A DNA stretch of 18,762 nucleotides from contig DVEE01000028.1 in assembly GCA_015295885.1 (NCBI GenBank), positions 1-18,762 of the forward strand, written 5' to 3'. Positions 1 to 6,836 of the stretch are shown piece after piece (position 1 is the stretch's first letter; each line of letters begins with the position of its first letter). The position numbers and the translations under genes were made by a program. The notes beneath the pieces are model-generated. The model made no database searches and was not told the origin of the DNA. It saw nothing but the letters and a program-made list of their open reading frames with translations. This stretch comes from Leptolyngbyaceae cyanobacterium M65_K2018_010. GTDB lineage: Bacteria; Cyanobacteriota; Cyanobacteriia; Phormidesmidales; Phormidesmidaceae.

Positions 1-70
1 CCCCAGGAGCGTTACCCCGACCATTGTGCCACAGGTCGATCCAGCCCAATCCCTCCATGCCCCGCCCCGG

Positions 71-376
71 CTACTGTTGATAGCGACGAGCTAGCCAAGC
101 CTGCTTTGCCCAGGGCACCGTCAAGGTTGAAATGATGTAGCCAGTGGAGGGAATCAGCGCATCGCTGAGGGGAGAGGGCACCGCTATTTTCCAAAAAACC
201 AGGGCTGTAATCCCATAGGTCAAGACAACCAGCAGCATCCTGCGGGTTAAGCTGGTTTCCCAGGCTTTTTCCCGTTCAACTCGACGATTGCGATCGCGCA
301 GTTCCTCCACTGCACCTTCCAAAGCTCTGACCCGCTCTAACATCTCCCCATGGGAGAAGGTATGGTAATCCGTCAT
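71..376 (-). CDS. Small membrane protein with N-terminal coiled coil, function unknown
   Basis: A 101-residue protein I cannot name. Residues about 10-40 are charged with heptad-like leucine and valine spacing (MLERVRALEGAVEELRDRN), which suggests a short coiled coil on the cytoplasmic side. Two hydrophobic stretches follow, at about 46-67 and 76-92. The second contains the pattern ALIPSTGYIISTLTVPWAK, which resembles small two-helix membrane proteins found in many bacteria. The ATG at 374-376 is preceded by a near-perfect Shine-Dalgarno sequence, strong evidence that the gene is translated. It lies 88 bases downstream of the nitroreductase gene on the same strand and might be read from it. 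Existence is fairly sure; function is unknown. Confidence 0.75.
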   Translation of the reverse strand: MTDYHTFSHGEMLERVRALEGAVEELRDRNRRVEREKAWETSLTRRMLLVVLTYGITALVFWKIAVPSPLSDALIPSTGYIISTLTVPWAKQAWLARRYQQ

Positions 377-380
377 TGCT

Positions 381-386
381 CCTCCT
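381..386 (-). promoter_or_regulatory. Strong ribosome binding site of the small membrane protein gene
   Basis: On the minus strand this reads AGGAGG, four bases before the ATG. It is the clearest Shine-Dalgarno sequence before a gene in the window; most neighbours have weak or no such site, as is common in cyanobacteria. It fixes the start of the small gene downstream. Confidence 0.7.
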
Positions 387-464
387 GCCAGCCCACCCCC
401 CGCATCCTATCGGCAAAGCAGGGGGCTGGACGTTAAGGTCAGTTCAAAGCAGCAACCACCCAAT

Positions 465-1136
465 CTAATCCACGTAACCAACCACGTCCTCGGTGGCATA
501 CCTGACCTTGGCCAGGGCCGCATACTTATCCACCTCAGAGCGGTAGCCAGCCGCACACAGCACTACCGCCGCATAGCCCTGCTCGGGCAGCCTCAGAATT
601 TCATTAAAGCGGGCCGGGTCAAACCCTTCGATGGGGCAGGTATCAATGCCCAGCATGGCCGCTGAATGCATAAAAAAGCCCAGGGCAATGTAAACCTGCC
701 GGGCGGCCCAAGCCTCGGGGTCAAAGGGATAAGGCGGTTGCTGGAGAAACCCCTTAACCATGGTACTGTAGCTGGCCAAACTGTCGGAGGGCACCTGGCG
801 CACCTCAGCCATGCGATCCACCAATTGATCCACATCCGCTTCGCCTAAGCCCTGGCGAATAGCCAGCACCACCAGGTGCGAAGCATCGGTCACCTGAGCC
901 TGACCCCAGGCATGCTGGCGTAGTTGCTGCCGCAGGTCAGGGTTGCGGATAACAAAAAACTTCCAGGGTTGCAGCCCAAAGGAGGAGGGGGCCAACACCA
1001 GGCTCTGCTCTAGGGCAGTCCAAACATCCTCCGGAATGGTGCGGCTGGGGTCAAACTGCTTGGTGGCGTAGCGCCAGTTGAGCTGTTGTACCAGTTGGTC
1101 GGGGGTAGTGACAGCGGGGAGGGCGGTGTAGGTCAT
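465..1136 (-). CDS. NAD(P)H-dependent oxidoreductase, NfsB-like nitroreductase family
   Basis: A 223-residue flavoprotein of the nitroreductase fold, the usual length for the family. Such enzymes bind FMN and use NAD(P)H to reduce nitroaromatics, quinones or similar acceptors in the cytoplasm. Visible marks are the FMN phosphate-contacting start RYATKQFD (22-29), the PSSFGLQPW loop (50-58), DASHLVV (84-90), the helix WAARQVYIALG (143-153), CPIEGFD (167-173) and a C-terminal GYRSEVDKYA (197-206). This order matches Escherichia coli NfsB more closely than NfsA or the BluB branch. The ATG at 1134-1136 is chosen because it gives the family's usual N-terminus; no good ribosome site precedes it. 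It is divergent from lysS. The physiological substrate cannot be told from sequence. Confidence 0.9.
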   Translation of the reverse strand: MTYTALPAVTTPDQLVQQLNWRYATKQFDPSRTIPEDVWTALEQSLVLAPSSFGLQPWKFFVIRNPDLRQQLRQHAWGQAQVTDASHLVVLAIRQGLGEADVDQLVDRMAEVRQVPSDSLASYSTMVKGFLQQPPYPFDPEAWAARQVYIALGFFMHSAAMLGIDTCPIEGFDPARFNEILRLPEQGYAAVVLCAAGYRSEVDKYAALAKVRYATEDVVGYVD

Positions 1137-1472
1137 GGCTGGGAGGTTAGCTTTTTACAATTTGTTAAATTTTATAACTCCCAGGTCGTTCTGTGGCGCA
1201 GCGCTCCCCAATTCAGCCCCATAGCCCTATTCATCCGGCCCCTCCATCTTTGCAAAATGAGGCACACCGGCCGCCGGCTAACTCGGCCCTGCCCCACCCC
1301 CAGGAGACGGCCAGCGCAGCCCTTCAGCCTAGCGACTTGGTTGGAGGTAGCCAAGGCAGGGCTGGGGCGATCGCCTCAGCCCAATTTTGCCCGGCGATGA
1401 AGCCCGTGGGAGGAACAGCGGTTCCCTATAATGAAGCTTTGTGAATTTGCCCTGTTTACCAGCCTAGTCACC
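1137..1472. promoter_or_regulatory. Divergent intergenic region between the nitroreductase gene and lysS
   Basis: These 336 bases hold no convincing gene; open frames here are short and proline-rich. Next to the nitroreductase start lies an AT-rich patch (about 1150-1178) that on the minus strand contains TATAAA, a possible -10 element, without a recognisable -35 partner. A HIP1 octamer lies at 1367-1374. The lysS promoter candidate sits at 1412-1432. Confidence 0.5.
1412..1432 (+). promoter_or_regulatory. Probable lysS promoter: perfect -10 box behind a short inverted repeat
   Basis: TATAAT, identical to the sigma-70 -10 consensus, lies at 1427-1432. No -35 consensus is present 16-18 bases upstream. 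Instead there is a perfect inverted repeat GGAAC-AGCG-GTTCC at 1412-1425, ending one base before the -10 box, where an activator or repressor could sit. Transcription would start near 1439, so the upstream in-frame ATG at 1431 would not be in the message. Confidence 0.5.
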
Positions 1473-3005
1473 ATGTCCTCGGCCTCCAACCACCCCGGTC
1501 AAAGTGCTTCCAGCCTGGAAGAGATTCGTGCCGCCCGTCTACAAAAGGTTGAAGACTTAAAACGACTGGGGATGAACCCCTTCGCTTACCGTTGGGACGT
1601 CACCGCCCATGCGGCCGATTTACAGGCCAAGTACGCCCACCTGGAGCCCGGTGAGGAAGTCGATGTTGAGGTTGCCTTAGCTGGCAGGATTCTGGCTCGG
1701 CGGGTGTTTGGCAAGTTGGCTTTCTTCAGCCTGCAGGATGAAACCGGCACCATTCAACTGTATCTGGACAAAAACACGATCCAGGCCGCCATGGTAGGGG
1801 TAGATGACCAGGCCTTTGACCATCTGAAGCAACTCACCGACGTGGGCGACATTCTGGGCGTCAAGGGCACCATTAAGCGCACCGAAAAGGGCGAACTTTC
1901 CATCAAGGTGCAGCAGTACGCCGTGCTGACCAAGTCCCTATTGCCCCTGCCCGACAAGTGGCACGGCCTCACCGATGTGGCCAAGCGCTATCGCCAGCGC
2001 TACGTGGATTTGATTGTCAACCCCACTGTGCGGGATACCTTTCGCAAGCGAGCCCTGATTACTACGGGTATTCGCCGCTACCTGGAGGATCGCGGCTTCT
2101 TGGAAATTGAAACGCCGGTACTGCAAACGGAAGCCGGTGGTGCCGAAGCTCGCCCGTTCACGACCTATCACAACACCCTGGAGATGGATCTCTATCTTCG
2201 CATCGCCACTGAGTTGCACCTGAAACGACTGGTGGTCGGTGGCTTTGAAAAGGTCTTTGAAATTGGTCGCATTTTCCGTAACGAAGGCGTTTCCACCCGT
2301 CACAATCCCGAATTCACCAGCGTAGAGTTTTACCAGGCCTACGCCGATTACCACGATTTAATGGACCTTACGGAGGATTTAGTCGCCACCCTAGCTCAGG
2401 AGATTCTCGGCACCCTCCAGATTACCTACCAGGGCCAGGTCATTGACCTCACCCCCCCCTGGAAGCGGGTCACCATGCATGACCTGGTGCAAGAGCATAC
2501 CGGCCTGGATTTCCACCAATTCGCCAGCCTGGAGGCGGCCAAGGCCGCGGTTGAAGATTTAAACCTTCACGGAGCGGACGACTGTGACTCGATCGGCAAA
2601 CTCCTCAACGAGGTGTTTGAGCAAAAGATAGAGGCTACTCTGGTTCAACCCACCTTTTTGATCGATCATCCCGTCGAAATTTCCCCCCTGGCCAAGCCCC
2701 ACCGCAGTAAACCAGGGGTGGTCGAACGGTTCGAACTGTTTGTGGCCGGCCGGGAAACCGCCAATGGCTTTTCCGAGTTAACAGACCCCATTGACCAGCG
2801 CCAACGGTTCGAGCTCCAGGCAGCCCGTAAAGCTGCTGGGGATTTAGAAGCTACCGGTCTAGACGAAGACTTTCTCACCGCCCTGGAACACGGCATGCCC
2901 CCCACCTGTGGTGAGGGCATCGGCATCGATCGCCTGGTCATGCTGCTGACGGACAGCCCCAGCATTCGGGATGTGATTGCCTTTCCCCTGCTGAAGCCGG
3001 AGTAA
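1473..3005 (+). CDS. lysS: Lysyl-tRNA synthetase, class II
   Basis: A 510-residue cytoplasmic enzyme that charges tRNA-Lys with lysine using ATP. The N-terminal OB-fold that binds the anticodon is seen in AGRILARRVFGKLAFFSLQD and following residues. The class II catalytic core follows: motif 2 has FRNEGVSTRHNPEFT with its ATP-binding arginine near residue 269, and motif 3 is GEGIGIDRLVMLL near 480-492 with its arginine at 487. Length is normal for a bacterial LysS. I chose the ATG at 1473 rather than the in-frame ATG at 1431, because the earlier one overlaps the TATAAT box and would add a 14-residue extension that looks like translated leader. The gene stands alone on its strand, with no obvious terminator hairpin after the stop. 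Confidence 0.97.
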   Translation: MSSASNHPGQSASSLEEIRAARLQKVEDLKRLGMNPFAYRWDVTAHAADLQAKYAHLEPGEEVDVEVALAGRILARRVFGKLAFFSLQDETGTIQLYLDKNTIQAAMVGVDDQAFDHLKQLTDVGDILGVKGTIKRTEKGELSIKVQQYAVLTKSLLPLPDKWHGLTDVAKRYRQRYVDLIVNPTVRDTFRKRALITTGIRRYLEDRGFLEIETPVLQTEAGGAEARPFTTYHNTLEMDLYLRIATELHLKRLVVGGFEKVFEIGRIFRNEGVSTRHNPEFTSVEFYQAYADYHDLMDLTEDLVATLAQEILGTLQITYQGQVIDLTPPWKRVTMHDLVQEHTGLDFHQFASLEAAKAAVEDLNLHGADDCDSIGKLLNEVFEQKIEATLVQPTFLIDHPVEISPLAKPHRSKPGVVERFELFVAGRETANGFSELTDPIDQRQRFELQAARKAAGDLEATGLDEDFLTALEHGMPPTCGEGIGIDRLVMLLTDSPSIRDVIAFPLLKPE

Positions 3006-3157
3006 ATGAGGTTCACCCCTCCCCATCCCTCTACCCCCATCTTGCCCTGAGAGTAGTCCTTAACTGAAAGATAAACTTTAGTATCATCCATAGGCATTGG
3101 CCTGATAAGGCGCTATTGTTATTAACAAGAGGTGAGTTAAACCTCCCTCTAAATCGA

Positions 3158-3212
3158 ATAGTTCAGTTCCCGTTAAGCAGGAGGTTGTTATCTCGTTAAC
3201 GTCTGAATCTAT
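3158..3212. other. Stem-loop A, head of repeat copy 1
   Basis: Outer stem ATAGTTCAG (3158-3166) pairs with CTGAATCTAT (3203-3212), nine pairs with one bulged T. After a 4-base internal loop, the inner stem CGTTAA (3171-3176) pairs with TTAACG (3196-3201). The 19-base loop displays AGGAGGTTG. The plus-strand loop looks like a Shine-Dalgarno sequence; on the minus strand it would read CAACCTCC. No promoter was identified for either strand, so transcription is not shown. Confidence 0.5.
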
Positions 3213-3358
3213 CTCGCAAATACCAACAGCACATCCCTACGGTTGTTGATATTTCCTCCCCTGATTGATTGAGAGCAATGCTTTAGATACCCAGAGACGC
3301 AACAACCCTATACGACGGTATCGACGCATCTCTACCTTCTCAAAACTAATTTGAGGAA
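3158..3358. repeat. Copy 1 of a diverged tandem repeat of about 285 bases
   Basis: Blocks shared with copy 2, in the same order: the stem-loop at 3158-3212; AGGAGGTTG (3179-3187); TTAACGTCTGAATC (3196-3209); TGATATTTCCTCCC (3247-3260); TGAGAGC (3270-3276); GATAC (3286-3290); AATTTGAGGAA (3348-3358). Offsets to copy 2 are 283-285 bases for most blocks and 295 for the last. The reading frame is not kept between copies, so the similarity is at nucleotide level. The outer borders are uncertain. Confidence 0.7.
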
Positions 3359-3440
3359 ATTCCTCAAACAAGTCCAGCGGGAGTGCTGCTTCACATCTTA
3401 GGTCTCCCTTAAGAGATAGATGGTTCACTTGCATGGTTGA

Positions 3441-3496
3441 ATGGTTCAGTCTTCCTTAAACTAGGAGGTTGCTATTACCTTAACGTCTGAATCCAT
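3441..3496. other. Stem-loop B, head of repeat copy 2
   Basis: ATGGTTCAG (3441-3449) pairs with CTGAATCCAT (3487-3496), again nine pairs with the same bulged T. Then come a 4-base internal loop, inner stem CCTTAA/TTAACG (3454-3459 with 3480-3485, one C-C mismatch) and a 20-base loop with AGGAGGTTG. The third outer pair is G-C here and A-T in stem-loop A, a compensatory change that keeps the helix. Confidence 0.5.
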
Positions 3497-3653
3497 TGCC
3501 CAAATGTCAGCCTTACCCTACTTTACTGCTGATATTTCCTCCCTTTAATCTGTTTGAGAGCTCTGCCATTGATACTTCAAGGTTTTTATTAGCATCTACT
3601 CAAATTCCTTGGGTAATCTTGGATCTCTAAATAGTCAGAACCAATTTGAGGAA
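3441..3653. repeat. Copy 2 of a diverged tandem repeat of about 285 bases
   Basis: It shares ordered blocks with copy 1: the stem-loop (3441-3496), AGGAGGTTG (3463-3471), TTAACGTCTGAATC (3480-3493), TGATATTTCCTCCC (3530-3543), TGAGAGC (3555-3561), GATAC (3571-3575) and AATTTGAGGAA (3643-3653). Sequence between blocks has drifted, so the duplication is old or the blocks are under selection. Confidence 0.7.
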
Positions 3654-3730
3654 GTCGCTCAGAAGGGTGGTCTGGGTACCGCTGAGGTGTTCGATCTGAT
3701 TCGTGTATTGGGTTCGTTGTTCATAAAGTC

Positions 3731-3800
3731 CCGGTAGGTGCTGGCCTACTGGGGCTTTTGACCTAGGAATTCTAACTCTCTCCACTGAGCTAACTAGCCC
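3731..3800 (-). pseudogene. Possible tRNA relic
   Basis: On the minus strand the segment starts GGGCTAGTTAGCTCAGTGGA, very like an acceptor strand followed by a tRNA D-arm. It ends in GTAGG-CCAGCA-CCTAC, a five-pair stem at the place of a T-arm. The loop lacks the TTCGAAT-type sequence, no proper five-pair, seven-base anticodon arm can be drawn, and the 3' acceptor strand does not pair with the 5' strand. If it is a tRNA it is dead; chance resemblance remains possible. Confidence 0.25.
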
Positions 3801-3832
3801 GCCTGGGGAGGCAGATATTTTCCCCATCTGGG

Positions 3833-5326
3833 TCAACTATCTATTCTGCCCTTGAGCCAGTAGGTGGTCATTTGTCCCCGCCCCTTAACAGCGACAGACC
3901 CCCTGGGATCAAACCAAAATTGGTCCTTCAGCTTTTCATAAACCTCTGGAGTAACCTGAATGCGTTGGGGTTCTCCAGTCATCTCCATGCGACTGGCAAT
4001 GTTCACGGTGTCGCCCCAGAGGTCGTAGGCAAATTTACGGCGTCCAATCACACCAGCCACCACCGGCCCCGTGTGAATGCCAATGCGAATTTGAAACGGG
4101 GCGCCATCGGGGCGGGGAAACTGCTGAATAGCTTCACAAATATCCAAGGCAAACTGGGCAATGCCAGCATCGTTGCTCTCTGGGGAAATGGGCAATCCCC
4201 CGGCGACCATGTAGGCGTCACCAATGGTCTTAATTTTTTCTAGCCGGTGAAACTCCGCTAATTGGTCAAAGGTCGAGAAGATTTCATTCAGCATTTTGAC
4301 CAACTGGCGCGGTGTCATTGCGCTGGAGGCCGCTGTAAAGTCCACCAAGTCGGCAAACAACACACTCACCTGATCTAGACTTTCGGCAATGGTGCGGGTG
4401 CCTGACTTGAGTCGCTGGGCAATGCGATAGGGCAGGATATTGATCAGCAGGCGATCGGCCTGCTGGCGCTGTTGTCGCAGTTCAGTTTCCATTTGGCGAC
4501 GTTCACTGACATCGTGGGCAATACCTTCGTAGTACAGAAAGTTGCCCTCCTTATCCCAGACCTTCCAAATATCTTCGCTCACCCAAAAAGTACTACCGTC
4601 TTTGCGAAAAACTTCAGACTCCGCATCGGTGATTTTGTCAAACCGATTGAGGTAAACCATCAACTCATCTCGCCGTTTGGGTTGTAGATAAATCTGCCGA
4701 CCCATATCCTCCACGGTGGCGATCATGTCTTCGGCAGAGTCGTAGCCAAAAATTTGTGCCATGGAGGGATTGACACTCAAGTATTGCCCTGTTGCCGTAG
4801 CCTTAAAGATGCCTACCGTCGAGTTTTCAAAAATACTCCGATAATTCATCTCTGCCGCCAGCAGGGCTTTTTCGATTTGAATGCGTTCCTCCACCTCCTG
4901 CTTGAGCAGGGCATTTTGATAGCTCAGTTGTTGGCGTTGCTGGGTGAGCCGCAGTTGATTTTGTACCCTCACCAGCACTTCCTGAAGGGCAAAGGGCTTG
5001 GCAATGTAGTCGGCCGCCCCCAATTGAAAGGCCTTGACCTTGTCTAAAGAGTCGGCCAGGGAACTGAGGAAGATAATCGGAATTTCCTGGGTGTACAGGT
5101 CAGCCTTGAGTTGCTTGCAGAGCGTATACCCATCCAGATCGGGCAGCAGAATATCCAGCAGGATCAAATCGGGAGGGGAGCTAGCAATCATCTCCAGAGC
5201 CTGTTGGGCCGTCCTCGCCTCTCGAATCTGATATCCTTCTTGCTGCAACAGTCGAGTGAGCAGACGCTGAGTTTCAGGATCGTCGTCAACGATAACCAGA
5301 TCTGTTAAGGGGATCGCGTCGTTCAC
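3833..5326 (-). CDS. Response regulator with PAS domain and class III adenylate cyclase domain
   Basis: A 497-residue cytoplasmic signalling protein predicted to make cyclic AMP from ATP. Numbered from the GTG at 5324-5326: a receiver domain (about 8-125) with phospho-acceptor D58 (LILLDILLPD), S88 and K110; a coiled linker; a PAS-PAC domain (about 160-280); a helical lead-in (LLINILPYRIAQRLK); and the cyclase domain (about 317-492). Metal-binding aspartates are D326 in FADLVDFT and D370 in TIGDAYM. K366 and D435 (in YDLWGD) are the pair that reads adenine, so this is an adenylate rather than guanylate cyclase; N442 and R446 (TVNIASRME) complete the site. The partner histidine kinase is not in the window. 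A TTG at 5410 would add 28 proline-rich residues; I prefer the GTG because it starts just before the receiver domain, but neither has a good ribosome site. Confidence 0.93.
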   Translation of the reverse strand: MNDAIPLTDLVIVDDDPETQRLLTRLLQQEGYQIREARTAQQALEMIASSPPDLILLDILLPDLDGYTLCKQLKADLYTQEIPIIFLSSLADSLDKVKAFQLGAADYIAKPFALQEVLVRVQNQLRLTQQRQQLSYQNALLKQEVEERIQIEKALLAAEMNYRSIFENSTVGIFKATATGQYLSVNPSMAQIFGYDSAEDMIATVEDMGRQIYLQPKRRDELMVYLNRFDKITDAESEVFRKDGSTFWVSEDIWKVWDKEGNFLYYEGIAHDVSERRQMETELRQQRQQADRLLINILPYRIAQRLKSGTRTIAESLDQVSVLFADLVDFTAASSAMTPRQLVKMLNEIFSTFDQLAEFHRLEKIKTIGDAYMVAGGLPISPESNDAGIAQFALDICEAIQQFPRPDGAPFQIRIGIHTGPVVAGVIGRRKFAYDLWGDTVNIASRMEMTGEPQRIQVTPEVYEKLKDQFWFDPRGSVAVKGRGQMTTYWLKGRIDS

Positions 5327-5513
5327 AAAGGAGCAAGGGCAAGGAACTGAGGGTCTGGGTCTAGGATAAATGGAACTGCCGGGAAACGGCTCAGGATGGC
5401 AGGGGGCCAACCGGCCGAATTCAGCGCTGGGGTCGCTAAGATCCTGGCCGGCATGCTCTGGAAAACTGGCGGACAGGGGACTGGGACCAGAGCCGGTAGA
5501 AAGTTGCCCATGG

Positions 5514-6599
5514 TTACCTCACCCGCAAATTCTTCCCTTCGTTTCTATAGGCTATAACAATGCCCTGGCTGAGCTTAACTTCGCTGCTGCCGAAATGCAG
5601 GGTTTCTTCACAACTGCTATCGTTCCGGCTGACAGCCTCGGGGGTGCTCTTTTGCACATTTAAAACCTCTGCCCGGCTGGACCCAATCGACCAATAGTCC
5701 TGGCTGACGCGCGACTGGAGCCCGTTGGCGAGGGTGGTGGATACCTTAAGGTTTTTATCCGTGTTGAGATAGCTAATCACATGGCCATTTTCCAGCAGGA
5801 CTGAACTGTTGCCGTAATAAAGGGTAACCCGCCGATCGGAGGCGTATTGGTCCGTGCGGGAGGGCACCCCTTGCAATTGCAAAACCTCTTCCCGGGAAGA
5901 CCCCAGGGTCCAGGTTTTGGGGTTGCTCCTGGTTGAGGTGGCGACGGGCACATCGGCCAGCACCCGCAGATTTCCATCTAGGTTGGAGTACTGTTTAACG
6001 TACCCATTGGTCAGCTCGATCAAGCTATTGCCGTAGCGCAGCACCTCATTACAAGAACTGCTGTAGCGCAACACCCGGGGTGGGGTGCCCTGAATGGCCA
6101 CAACCCAGTCCCGATCCGAGCCCACAGTCCAGTAGTTTTGCTGGTTGGGTGTGCGAGGGGCCCGGGTATTAACGTTGCTCTGGGCATACTGCAGGTTGCG
6201 GCTGTATTCTTCTACCTTTTGCTGGGCCAGCGGGAAGTGGGCACTGGTTTTAGGCACGGCCTTCATTTGGCTGATGGCCTGTTGCCAAAGCAGCACAACC
6301 TCCACCCACTCTTCCTTGAACTGGGCAGTTTGGGTGAGTTCGGCGGCGGTCATGGCCTGATTCGCCCCAAGCCTAAAGGGGTCATCCGCCGGTGGCGGCG
6401 ATGGGGCCGTATCCCAGAGTTTGAACAGGGGCATATCGGCCAGCATTAAGAAGCCGGCCATGGCGCCTAACCCCAGGGACAGGCCCATGAGCACCCAGGT
6501 GAGCCGTTCCTTGAGTCGTTGGCCAGGGCGTCGGAGTTGAATGGTATAGAGGGCCTGGGGCCTTTCGCCGTCGAGCTCGGGGTGGCTGTTGTGGGGCAT
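5514..6599 (-). CDS. Membrane-anchored protein with three tandem BamE-like repeats
   Basis: A 361-residue protein without a known name. The N-terminus is basic (RRPGQRLKER) and is followed by one membrane helix at about 34-56, so the rest probably lies in the periplasm. Residues 76-145 look helical and TPR-like. Three repeats follow, at about 156-213, 229-286 and 302-360, 73 residues apart, each built as W-(T/S)-x-G-S-x-R...V...Q...P...YG/FG-(N/S)-S...G-x-V...Y-x-N...K/G-N-L-(R/K)-V. The pattern recalls the SmpA/OmlA (BamE) fold, a family that supports outer-membrane assembly, but this is an analogy. Its only two cysteines sit at equivalent places in repeats 1 and 3 (C183, C330). The ATG at 6597-6599 is the first in frame with the basic segment. 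It is divergent from recJ. Confidence 0.85.
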   Translation of the reverse strand: MPHNSHPELDGERPQALYTIQLRRPGQRLKERLTWVLMGLSLGLGAMAGFLMLADMPLFKLWDTAPSPPPADDPFRLGANQAMTAAELTQTAQFKEEWVEVVLLWQQAISQMKAVPKTSAHFPLAQQKVEEYSRNLQYAQSNVNTRAPRTPNQQNYWTVGSDRDWVVAIQGTPPRVLRYSSSCNEVLRYGNSLIELTNGYVKQYSNLDGNLRVLADVPVATSTRSNPKTWTLGSSREEVLQLQGVPSRTDQYASDRRVTLYYGNSSVLLENGHVISYLNTDKNLKVSTTLANGLQSRVSQDYWSIGSSRAEVLNVQKSTPEAVSRNDSSCEETLHFGSSEVKLSQGIVIAYRNEGKNLRVR

Positions 6600-6836
6600 G
6601 GGGCTAGGAATAATCAGATTAGGGCTAGGTTTGTAAACTATTTTTGCTTAGGGTAGGGTTTGGCCAGGTTAGGATCAACCTTGATGGCTGACAGCTTTAC
6701 GGAAGCTTATTGAAATTCATGGAATTGACCAAATTTGCTCCCCTTGGTTTCTAGGGCTGCCTGCCCTGGGTAGGAGGTCTGAACCGGAGGCCCCTGGAGG
6801 TTAGGCTAGGATAGCAGGAGTCAGCCTGAATCATAC

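Larger units (their letters stand above)
3006..3832. other. Gene-free convergent interval with repeat modules and relics
   Basis: About 830 bases lie between the 3' ends of lysS and the cyclase gene. The base composition is visibly richer in A and T than the flanking genes. Only short open frames occur (for example 3237-3434 and 3627-3836, minus strand) and they match no family I know. The interval contains a tandem, diverged repeat (3158-3358 and 3441-3653), matching stem-loops at the head of each copy, an 8-base inverted repeat (3241-3248 with 3300-3307, GGTTGTTG/CAACAACC) present only in copy 1, and a tRNA-like relic near the cyclase end. It looks like a remnant of inserted DNA or an unrecognised RNA locus. 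Confidence 0.6.

Noticed and set aside
1..80. End of a plus-strand gene entering from the left edge (open frame stopping at 80)
   Set aside because: All three plus frames are open at the edge for at least 25 codons, and the peptide is too short and featureless to support a gene.
1193..1444. Proline-rich open frames upstream of lysS
   Set aside because: No motif or ribosome site, and the end overlaps the TATAAT promoter box.
3237..3434. Small minus-strand gene within the repeat region
   Set aside because: The matching part of the other repeat copy is in a different frame with stops, so conservation is not at protein level.
5323..5511. Small minus-strand open frame between the cyclase and the repeat protein
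   Set aside because: Overlaps the cyclase start region, is rich in proline and alanine, and has no ribosome site or motif.
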